The notes below the pieces were generated by a model, which was not told the DNA's origin, did no database searches, and was given only the letters and a program-made list of their open reading frames with translations. A program made the position numbers and the translations under genes. This document shows positions 1-5,790 of a stretch of 14,629 nucleotides of DNA, piece by piece (the stretch's first letter is position 1; each line of letters opens with the position of its first letter). Source of the DNA: an uncultured Eubacteriales bacterium (GTDB lineage: Bacteria > Bacillota > Clostridia > Christensenellales > Aristaeellaceae). Location of the stretch: the NCBI GenBank assembly GCA_900553265.1, contig USDD01000069.1, positions 1-14,629 of the forward strand. Direction: 5' to 3'.

Positions 1-221
1 TGCTGGTGGGCGTGGCCAACGTGGTGGACATTCATATCGTGGGCACCGGCTCCGCGCTTCGCAGCGCCGTGATCTGCTTTTACCTGTCTAATGAAGGACT
101 GTCCCTGCTGGAGAATGCGGCCCATATCGGGCTGCCCATTCCCGACAAGATGAAAGATGTGCTCGCGCAGCTGCACGGGCGCGAGGACAAGAACAATACC
201 GATGCGGGCGACGGCGAATAA
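1..221 (+). CDS. Phage holin, C-terminal part (5' end outside window)
   Basis: The reading frame is open to the left edge, so this is the end of a longer gene; the GTG at 6 need not be the start. The visible residues include a stretch rich in small and hydrophobic residues (ALRSAVICFYLSNEGLSLLE) and a charged tail (KMKDVLAQLHGREDKNN). From memory this matches the C-terminal end of the toxin-secretion/phage-lysis holin family of Firmicute phages, in which the xxICFYxxNEGLSxLEN segment and a polar tail are typical. Such holins form membrane lesions that release the endolysin to the wall. An endolysin gene follows 46 bases downstream, which fits a lysis cassette. The family call is fairly secure; topology cannot be judged without the N-terminal part. 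Confidence 0.8.
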   Translation, partial: LVGVANVVDIHIVGTGSALRSAVICFYLSNEGLSLLENAAHIGLPIPDKMKDVLAQLHGREDKNNTDAGDGE

Positions 222-250
222 CGGCAGACGGCCTCCGTCCGTCGCCTTTT
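207..250 (+). terminator. Weak hairpin with T-run between holin and endolysin
   Basis: GGCGACGG (207-214) and CCGTCGCC (239-246) are perfect inverted repeats followed by TTTT (247-250). A competing compact hairpin GACGG-CCT-CCGTC lies at 227-239. The structure overlaps the holin stop codon and ends just before the endolysin ribosome site. It could be a weak terminator or only a spacer structure; the T-run is short. Confidence 0.3.
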
Positions 251-267
251 GAATTTAGGAGGAAATT

Positions 268-1075
268 ATGGCAGAAAGAAAAGATACGCCGTTCACCGGC
301 GAGCATTTCGCCGCGTGGTGCGAAAAGATGGTGGGCCAGCCCTACTGGTATGGCAGCTGTGTTTACAAGTGTACCCAGAGCCTGCTTGACCGCAAGGCCA
401 AGCAGTACCCGGCGCATTACACGTCCAGCCGCATGAAGCGTTACAAGGACGACATTGCGAAAAAGAAAATCTGCGCCGACTGTGTGGGCGGCTGCAAGGG
501 CTATGCCTGGACAAACGGCGGTGTAGGCGTGCTGGAATCTATCGGCACGAGCAAGAGCTTTTCCAGCAAGTACGGCGCGCGACTGCCCGGACAAGAGTGC
601 CAACGGGATGTTCAGCTACGCCAAGAGCAAGGGATGCGCGTGGGGCGATATTTCCACGCTCCCGGAGATTCCCGGCATCGCGCTGCGCTTTGACGGGCAT
701 GTAGGTTATTACGTCGGCAACGGCTACGCCGTGGAATGGCGCGGCTTCAATTATGGCTGCGTGCGCACCCGCGTGAAGGATCGCCCGTGGACGCACTGGT
801 ATAAGCTGCCGTTCATCGACTACAGCGCGGGCGTCGTTACGCCGTCTGACGAGCAGCCGGAGGAACCGCGCCCAGTGAATACCACCGTGGTCATTGTTTC
901 CGGCGGCGGAAAGGTCAACGTGCGCACGGGCAACGGAACGAGCTTTGGCCGCATTGCGGCGGTCGCGCCCGGCACGACCTATGAATACGTCGCCACCGCC
1001 GCCAACGGCTGGAACGCCGTGGTGATCGGCTCCAGGGTGGGCTGGGTTTCTGGAAAATATTCCCGCATCATCTGA
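268..1075 (+). pseudogene. Phage endolysin (NlpC/P60-like amidase plus SH3b), split by a frameshift
   Basis: This gene would cut peptidoglycan during lysis. It starts at ATG 268 after AGGAGG (257-262). The first frame carries the N-terminal half of a Cys-His hydrolase domain, with likely nucleophile C72 in ADCVGG. Coding then switches to the next frame: after codon GCG (577-579) one extra base (C580) lets the text continue as GAC TGC CCG GAC AAG AGT GCC AAC GGG, joining the 608-1075 frame. That second part holds the HVGYY segment (probable catalytic His) and, near the C terminus, a bacterial SH3 wall-binding domain (KVNVRTGNGTSFGRIAAV...GWVSGKYSRII). The first frame alone ends at 693 in nonsense sequence. 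The two halves clearly belong to one protein of about 268 residues. A real one-base insertion (or two-base deletion) and a sequencing error in the GCGCGC run are both possible. Confidence 0.8.
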
Positions 1076-1140
1076 ATAAATCTGAGACTACAGGCCGAGA
1101 ATATCGGTGTTGGATATTGGGCCAACAGGGAGGAAAAGCA

Positions 1141-1329
1141 TTGAGGATCGAAGCGGACAAGCAACAGCGGCTGGTTACCATTTGGCTTCCGAAGGGTGAA
1201 GCGGGAACCCAGCTCAACGCGATTGTCGATCAGTACTGCGGGATGCGTTATCGCGTGGCGGTTTTCCGCTCGGGGAAGCAGGATTTATTGGAATGCACCA
1301 CCGGACTTTTGCTGAATAATCGAGGTTAA
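1141..1329 (+). CDS. Small conserved-type prophage protein, function unknown
   Basis: This is a 62-residue protein (MRIEADKQQRLVTIWLPKGE...). I chose TTG 1141 because GGGAGG (1128-1133) stands 7 bases before it; the ATG at 1117 lies upstream of that site and lacks one. The protein is soluble, with alternating hydrophobic residues (RLVTIWLP, RYRVAVFRSG) that suggest a small beta-rich fold, and has no Cys pair, signal peptide or membrane segment. From memory, similar short proteins (a start like 'EKxLVTVWLT' and a later 'YLVAVFxSG') often sit between the endolysin and serine recombinase of Clostridia prophages. No function is known to me. Its stop (1327-1329) touches the terminator that separates it from the recombinase. 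Confidence 0.7.
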   Translation: MRIEADKQQRLVTIWLPKGEAGTQLNAIVDQYCGMRYRVAVFRSGKQDLLECTTGLLLNNRG

Positions 1330-1399
1330 AAAAACACGCCGTGGCAGGAAAAAATTACCATTGATAGAATATGGTAAAAGCCTTGCCACGGCGGTTTTT
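1330..1399 (+). terminator. Bidirectional terminator with nested inverted repeat
   Basis: CGCCGTGGCA (1337-1346) pairs perfectly with TGCCACGGCG (1384-1393). TTTTT (1395-1399) follows on the plus strand and an A-run (1328-1334) precedes it, so it can end transcripts from either side. Inside the 37-base loop lies a second perfect palindrome, TTACCAT (1355-1361) and ATGGTAA (1371-1377), around a 9-base centre. The outer stem is a good intrinsic terminator for the lysis genes. The inner one is either an extension of the hairpin or a protein-binding site. Confidence 0.75.
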
Positions 1400-1445
1400 G
1401 TCCCTTACACTGTTGTTCAGAAAGCCCGAATGAGGAGGAATGACA

Positions 1446-3617
1446 ATGCAAGCAAAAGCCATGCAACCGGCCCTGCGCCTTGCCGGATATTGCCGAATCT
1501 CGGTAGACGTGGAGGCCGACCGCGATAATACCAGCATCGAGAACCAGAAATCCATCATCAGCGACTATGTGGAGAAGCACTTTCCGGGCAGCGAGCTGAC
1601 GTTCTATGTGGATCGCGACCGCAGCGGCTACACCTTCGAGCAGCGAGAGAGCTATCAGCAGATGCGCCCGAGGCTGATGCTGGGCGACTACGACATTCTG
1701 ATCGTCAAAGACCTTTCCCGCTTCAGCCGCCGAAATTCCCGCGGACTGGTGGAATTGGAGGATCTGCGGGACGCGGGCGTGCGCATTATCGCCATCGGCG
1801 ACAGCATTGATTATCCCACTCACGACGACTGGACGAACATCCGCCTGCGGTTCCTGCTCAACGAAATGCCCGTGACGGATTCCAGCCAGAAGGTGAAATC
1901 CGTCATTCAGCGCCGCCAGCAGGACGGCAAATGGGTCTGCTCCGTTCCGTATGGCTATGTGATTACCAATCACAAGACCATGACCTACGAAGTGGACGAA
2001 GCCGCGGCAGCAGTAGTGCGAAAGATATTCGACCTTTATAACGAAGGCTGGGGCTACAAGCGAATCGCGAATTATCTGACCGATCAGGGCATTCCCACGC
2101 CGCGCATGACGGAAAAGGCGCGCATCGAGGCGGACGGCACGCCGTGCAAGCTGAAGGCGAGGCCGGAGTGGAGCATCATTACCGTTTCGGGCATTCTGCA
2201 GAACGACTTTTACATCGGCACGCTGCGCCAGGGCAAATACCGTCGGCGCGGCATCAACGGAAAGGACTTCAAGCAGAAGGACGATGAACATATCGTCTTT
2301 GAAAAGCACCACGAGGCCATCGTGGATTATCGCACGTTCGCCTATACGCAGGAGCAAATGAAAAAGCGCACCACCAGCGCCTATCGCGGCGTGGGGAAGT
2401 ACCACAATCCCTATTCCGGATTCCTGTACTGCGGCGACTGCGGCAGCCCCATGTTCGCCATGAGCCGCGCTGATCTGGCACCGGCGTACACCTGCGGCAG
2501 CTATCACCGGCGCGGGCGCAAGGGCTGCACGGCGCACCACACGCGCATGGATCTGCTGGACGCGCTGCTCAAAAAGTACATTCTCCGCATCAAGCAGAAC
2601 AGCGCCTTCATGCTGGAAACGCTGGACAGGGCCGTGGCGCAGGAGCGGGAGACCATCGAGCAGGGCGAAACGACGCTTGCGCTGCTGGAGCGGCAGATCG
2701 AGCATGTCAAGGAGCATCGAAAGCTGCTGACCAAGCAGAAGCTGGCGGAGCTGATGCGCAAGCCCGAGCAGGAGGACATCATCAACGAAACCTACGACGA
2801 GCTGGAAGCCGAGGACGCGGCCAAGCTGAAGGGCCTGCAGAATCAGCTGGAGATGTTCGCGGATCATCGCAACAACGTCATCCGCGTGAATCGGCTGGCC
2901 CGCACGGCGCTGGAAATCTTCGATTCCATTCTCGCCAAGGATCGGTTGGACAAAAAGGATCTGGAATTTCTGATTGAGCGCATTACAGTGTACGAGGATC
3001 GAATCGACATTCAGCTCAAGGCCGACGTCGACGCGCTTCTGCACGTCAGCCAGAGCGAGGCCATCGAACAGGCGGCAAACGGCGAGAAAATCACCTATAA
3101 TCCGCCCGCGCACAGCCCGGTTCGAGAAAAAACTGTCACGGTTGTCAGCGGCGGCGACCCGCTGGAAATCTACACCGACCACGACGGCGAGGTGGTGCTG
3201 AAGAAGTATTCGCCCATCGGGGAGATTGCGGCCATCGCCAAGGATTACACCGAATCGCTCTATCGGACGCTGGGGCATGTGGCGCTCATCAGCGACCGGG
3301 ACGCAGTTGTTTCGTCGTCGGGCGCGGCCAAGCGGGAGTATGTCGAGAAGGCACTCAGCGGCGAGGTGGATCAGATTCTGCAGAACCGGCAGGTGGTGGT
3401 GCTGAACCAGTCGGCGGGGGCGAAGATGCTGCCCGTGACCGGCGACGACCGCGCCGAGAGCTACACCGCCCAGATTATCGCGCCCATTCTGGCTGACGGC
3501 GAGATCATCGGCGGCCTGATGCTGCTCAGCCGCGAGAGCGGCGCGAGCATGACGGACGTGGACAGAAAGGTGGCCGAAACCACCGCCAATATCGTCGGCA
3601 AGCAGATGGAGCAGTAA
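1446..3617 (+). CDS. Large serine recombinase fused in frame to the C-terminal part of SpoVT
   Basis: The phage part integrates and excises the element by serine-mediated strand exchange. ATG 1446 is chosen over ATG 1440 because GGAGG (1434-1438) leaves 7 bases to 1446 but only 1 to 1440. Domains: resolvase catalytic domain (about 10-150; GYCRIS with probable nucleophile S19, KDLSRFSR arginines), recombinase domain (about 165-290), zinc ribbon (CGDC near 329-332, C350, C361), a charged coiled coil (about 385-480), and a DUF4368-like C-terminal region (about 500-545). At about residue 570 (GDPLEIY) the frame enters SpoVT: the remainder of its AbrB-type domain (to LKKY) and the whole GAF-like domain, ending ETTANIVGKQMEQ. 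The recombinase has no stop of its own at the boundary. The fused product (723 residues) is what the lysogen would make. No clear promoter is visible in the 46 bases between the terminator and ATG 1446. Confidence 0.9.
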   Translation: MQAKAMQPALRLAGYCRISVDVEADRDNTSIENQKSIISDYVEKHFPGSELTFYVDRDRSGYTFEQRESYQQMRPRLMLGDYDILIVKDLSRFSRRNSRGLVELEDLRDAGVRIIAIGDSIDYPTHDDWTNIRLRFLLNEMPVTDSSQKVKSVIQRRQQDGKWVCSVPYGYVITNHKTMTYEVDEAAAAVVRKIFDLYNEGWGYKRIANYLTDQGIPTPRMTEKARIEADGTPCKLKARPEWSIITVSGILQNDFYIGTLRQGKYRRRGINGKDFKQKDDEHIVFEKHHEAIVDYRTFAYTQEQMKKRTTSAYRGVGKYHNPYSGFLYCGDCGSPMFAMSRADLAPAYTCGSYHRRGRKGCTAHHTRMDLLDALLKKYILRIKQNSAFMLETLDRAVAQERETIEQGETTLALLERQIEHVKEHRKLLTKQKLAELMRKPEQEDIINETYDELEAEDAAKLKGLQNQLEMFADHRNNVIRVNRLARTALEIFDSILAKDRLDKKDLEFLIERITVYEDRIDIQLKADVDALLHVSQSEAIEQAANGEKITYNPPAHSPVREKTVTVVSGGDPLEIYTDHDGEVVLKKYSPIGEIAAIAKDYTESLYRTLGHVALISDRDAVVSSSGAAKREYVEKALSGEVDQILQNRQVVVLNQSAGAKMLPVTGDDRAESYTAQIIAPILADGEIIGGLMLLSRESGASMTDVDRKVAETTANIVGKQMEQ
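3120..3175. other. Inferred prophage right attachment site inside spoVT
   Basis: The change from phage to host coding occurs near 3150-3156 (VVSG|GDPLE). The crossover of a large serine recombinase needs only a 2-base core, so its exact place cannot be fixed from one end. On the phage side TGTCA occurs twice, 9 bases apart (3134-3138 and 3143-3147). The site lies at the 3' end of the recombinase frame, so in the circular phage the recombinase must end in other sequence. Confidence 0.7.
3153..3617 (+). pseudogene. spoVT: spoVT 3' portion, lacking the N-terminal DNA-binding strand(s)
   Basis: The last 154 codons of the chimeric frame match the forespore regulator SpoVT. GDPLEI.. D.DGEV.LKKYSPI and the end A.ETTA.I.GKQMEQ align with my memory of the B. 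subtilis protein (178 residues) from about residue 31 onward. Missing are about 30 residues with the conserved start (MKATGIVRRIDDLGRVVIPK in B. subtilis), which make most of the swapped-hairpin DNA-binding domain. The GAF-like ligand domain is complete. No internal start with a ribosome site was found, so it can only be translated as the tail of the recombinase. Position supports the identity: a YabN-type mazG, HU and rqcP follow, as in the spoVT region of Firmicutes. Excision should restore the gene if the first codons lie at the other prophage end. Confidence 0.9.
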
Positions 3618-3624
3618 ACGCGCC

Positions 3625-3653
3625 TTGCCCCAACGCCGCTTCTGTGGTATAAT
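3625..3653 (+). promoter_or_regulatory. Promoter of mazG, extended -10 type
   Basis: TTGCCC (3625-3630), a 17-base spacer, then TATAAT (3648-3653) preceded by TGG (3645-3647) give a housekeeping-sigma promoter with an extended -10. It lies between the spoVT stop and the mazG start, so mazG does not depend on transcription from the prophage. Confidence 0.8.
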
Positions 3654-3686
3654 TTCAATAATTGTACGAACGGGAGCGGTGGTTTT

Positions 3687-4991
3687 ATGGGCAGAATTAC
3701 GGTGATCGGAACGGGTTTCGAGGAAAAACAGCTGACGCTGGAGGCTGTGGAGCTTTTGCAGAGCGGGGCGAAGGCGCTGCTGCACACCGGGCGCTGCGGC
3801 TGTGCGGAATGGCTGGCGCGCAGGGGGATTCCCTTTGAGACGCTGGACGAGCTGTACGAGCAGTGCGAGGATTTCGACGAGCACGCGCGGCTGGCCGCCG
3901 AGGCCGTTTGCAGGGCGGCGGAGGCGGGAGACGTGGTCTACGGCGTGTTCGACGTGCGCGATCTGAGCGTGAGCGCGCTGCTGGAGCTTCGGAGCGATGC
4001 TTCTGTCGTGCCTGGCCCGCCGACGGAGGGCGCGCTGATGGCCTATGCCGGCGATTCGGTGCAGCTGCTGGAGGCATCTGACTGGGAAAACTACGTCCTC
4101 TCTCCGGCGCGGTCGGCGCTGGTGCGCGAGCTGGACAGCCGCGAGCTGGCCGCCGAGGTGAAGCTGAAGCTGATGGAGGTCTATCCCGAGGAGAGCGAAA
4201 CGCTGGTGTGGATCGGCGGAGGACTGGCTCGCACGCCGCTTTACAACCTCGATCGGCTGAAGGGCTACGACCATCGCACCTGCGCGCTGGCTCCGGCGAT
4301 CAATGACCTTACGCAGCTGGAGCGCTTCGACGTGGAGCGCTTCGAGAAGGTGGTGGAGGTGCTCTGCGCGCCGGGCGGCTGTCCATGGGATCGCCAGCAG
4401 ACTCACGCGTCGCTGAGGCAGTACATCGTCGAGGAGGCCTACGAGGTGGTGGACGCCATCGACGAGGGCGATCCCGACCATCTCTACGACGAGCTGGGCG
4501 ACATGCTCTATCAGGTGGTGCTGCACGCGGAGATCGGCCGCCGGCACGGCGAGTTCGACATGCGCGACGTGGCCACGGCCATCAGCCGGAAGCTCATTCG
4601 CCGCCACAGTCACATCTTCGGCGGCGACACGGCGCAGAATGCCGACGAGGTGGAGGCGCTCTGGAACCGCAATAAGATGAAGGAACGCGGCGAAAAGACG
4701 GCCTCCGAGTTCATGCGCGACGTGAGCCGCTCCATGCCCGCGGCCATGCGCGCCGCCAAGGTGCTCAAGCGCCGGGATCAGGCGACGAACCGCGCCGAGA
4801 CGGAACGGGAGGCGCTGGATGCGCTGCGGCAGGCGGTTTCGAAGCTCGACGGTGCGGACGAAAGGGACGTGGGCGAGCTGATGCTCCGGGCGGCGGCCTT
4901 CGCCCGGGCGCGGGGCGTGGAGCCCGAGCTGGCGCTCAACGCGGCCACCGACCGGCTCATCGACCGCTTTGCCGAGGCTGAGAAACGCTGA
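3687..4991 (+). CDS. mazG: MazG/YabN-type nucleotide pyrophosphohydrolase with N-terminal methylase-like domain
   Basis: The C-terminal half is a MazG all-alpha NTP pyrophosphohydrolase, which hydrolyses (d)NTPs to monophosphates and is thought to clear non-canonical nucleotides. It starts near residue 215 with FEKVVEVL..PGGCPWD..QTH and carries the metal site EEAYE (249-253) and DELGD (268-272), then RRHSHIFGG. The first ~205 residues look like the tetrapyrrole-methylase-like domain of B. subtilis YabN but are shorter and degenerate: GTGFEE stands where GxGPGD is expected, and GDVVYGVFD where GDPxxYG is expected. Total length is 434 against about 489 in B. subtilis. ATG 3687 follows GGGAG (3672-3676). 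A methyltransferase activity is doubtful here. The location downstream of spoVT matches the yabN position. Confidence 0.9.
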   Translation: MGRITVIGTGFEEKQLTLEAVELLQSGAKALLHTGRCGCAEWLARRGIPFETLDELYEQCEDFDEHARLAAEAVCRAAEAGDVVYGVFDVRDLSVSALLELRSDASVVPGPPTEGALMAYAGDSVQLLEASDWENYVLSPARSALVRELDSRELAAEVKLKLMEVYPEESETLVWIGGGLARTPLYNLDRLKGYDHRTCALAPAINDLTQLERFDVERFEKVVEVLCAPGGCPWDRQQTHASLRQYIVEEAYEVVDAIDEGDPDHLYDELGDMLYQVVLHAEIGRRHGEFDMRDVATAISRKLIRRHSHIFGGDTAQNADEVEALWNRNKMKERGEKTASEFMRDVSRSMPAAMRAAKVLKRRDQATNRAETEREALDALRQAVSKLDGADERDVGELMLRAAAFARARGVEPELALNAATDRLIDRFAEAEKR

Positions 4992-5017
4992 AAAACGGCG
5001 GCAAACGGCCGCGGACG

Positions 5018-5045
5018 TTGAAAGCGTATTGGGATTTGGTAAAAT
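5018..5045 (+). promoter_or_regulatory. Promoter of the HU gene
   Basis: TTGAAA (5018-5023), a 16-base spacer and TAAAAT (5040-5045) preceded by TGG (5037-5039) form a strong consensus-type promoter. The roughly 105-base leader downstream contains a 7-bp inverted repeat, ATTACGC (5074-5080) and GCGTAAT (5089-5095), which could be a leader hairpin or an operator. Confidence 0.7.
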
Positions 5046-5157
5046 TGTCTGTTCCGGGCAGAAAACGGCAGGAATTACGCAGGAGAGCGCGTAATATTAT
5101 CACAAGCAGGACGCTGTTTCGACGTCGTGCACAGTGAATTATGGAGGGATTGATCTC

Positions 5158-5427
5158 ATGAATAAGGCGACGATGATCGCGAAGATCGCGGAAAAGTCCG
5201 ATTTGACGAAGAAGCAGGCGGAGGCGGCCCTGAACGCCTTCACCGAGACCGTTTTTGAAGCGCTGAAGGATGGCGACAAGGTTCAGCTGATGGGCTTCGG
5301 CACCTTCGAGGTCAAGGAGCGCGCCGCGCGCGTCGGCCGCAAGCCGTCCACCGGCGAGACCATCGAAATCCCCGCCAAGAAGATTCCGACCTTCAAGGCC
5401 GGCAAGGGTTTCAAGGACGAGTTCTGA
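5158..5427 (+). CDS. hup: HU family nucleoid protein
   Basis: This is an 89-residue histone-like protein that bends and compacts DNA as a dimer. It starts MNKATMIAKIAEKSDLTKKQ and shows the HU signature region GFGTFEVKERAARVGRKPST, followed by TGETIEIPAKKIPTFKAGKGFKD, the DNA-gripping arm and the C-terminal helix. The length is normal for the family (about 90). ATG 5158 is chosen over the ATG at 5134 because GGAGGG (5143-5148) precedes it by 9 bases and the protein then begins at the usual family start. It has its own promoter and is followed by a hairpin that may limit read-through to rqcP, which would let HU be made in excess. Confidence 0.95.
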   Translation: MNKATMIAKIAEKSDLTKKQAEAALNAFTETVFEALKDGDKVQLMGFGTFEVKERAARVGRKPSTGETIEIPAKKIPTFKAGKGFKDEF

Positions 5428-5439
5428 GAAGGATAGAGG

Positions 5440-5475
5440 ACAGGGCCGCTTCTGAAGGAGCAGCCCTGTTTGTTT
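5440..5475 (+). terminator. Intrinsic terminator or attenuator after the HU gene
   Basis: ACAGGGC (5440-5446) pairs with GCCCTGT (5463-5469), followed by a T-rich run (TTTGTTT, 5469-5475). The stem is only 7 bp with a 16-base loop. The next gene starts 15 bases later and has no separate promoter, so partial termination is likely. Confidence 0.55.
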
Positions 5476-5490
5476 CAAAGGAGAAAAGGC

Positions 5491-5790
5491 ATGAGCAGAA
5501 AAGAGATCGAGGCCCGCAAGCCCGTGGAGCGCGTCGCGCCCACGTCCATCCGGCTGGATAAATTTCTGAAAATTTCCCGCATCATCAAGCGCCGCAGCGT
5601 GGCCAACGACGCATGCTCCACCGGACACGTCACCGTGAACGGCAAGGAGGGCAAGCCGGGCACCGACGTGCGCGTGGGCGACGTGCTGGGCATCCGTTTC
5701 GGCGAAAAGTACTCCGAATACGAGATTCTGTCCATCGCGGAGCACGCGGCCAAGCAGGACGCGGCGGACATGTACCGCGCAAAGTCGTGA
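5491..5790 (+). CDS. rqcP: RqcP (YabO), S4-domain ribosome quality-control factor
   Basis: This 99-residue protein has an S4 RNA-binding domain (about 20-70: SIRLDKFLKISRIIKRRSVA, then GHVTVNGKEGKPGTDVRVGD). In B. subtilis RqcP binds the 50S subunit with RqcH and supports C-terminal poly-alanine tailing of stalled peptides. The match in length, position next to HU and conserved LDKFLK..R.IKRR start distinguishes it from larger S4 proteins. It has about 20 extra N-terminal residues compared with the 86-residue B. subtilis form. ATG 5491 follows AAAGGAG (5477-5483) by 7 bases. Its stop overlaps the ispDF start, which implies translational coupling. Confidence 0.9.
   Translation: MSRKEIEARKPVERVAPTSIRLDKFLKISRIIKRRSVANDACSTGHVTVNGKEGKPGTDVRVGDVLGIRFGEKYSEYEILSIAEHAAKQDAADMYRAKS

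Noticed and set aside
608..1075. Second, independent lysis gene starting at ATG 608
   Set aside because: The ATG has no ribosome site, and the codons upstream continue the endolysin domain in the same frame, so it is the downstream half of a split gene.
1394..1445. Recombinase promoter between terminator and start codon
   Set aside because: No -35/-10 pair with acceptable spacing was found in the 52 bases; TTGATA inside the loop has no matching -10.
3134..3147. TGTCA direct repeat next to the att junction as the crossover core
   Set aside because: The repeat is short, and the crossover dinucleotide cannot be fixed without the other prophage end.
3153..3300. Independent start for a separate SpoVT C-terminal protein
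   Set aside because: In-frame GTG codons exist, but none has a convincing ribosome site at proper spacing.
1326..4613. Very long minus-strand open frame (1095 codons)
   Set aside because: It lies opposite the recombinase-spoVT and mazG genes, has low-complexity His/Arg/Leu/Ala content and no domain; it results from GC-rich third codon positions.
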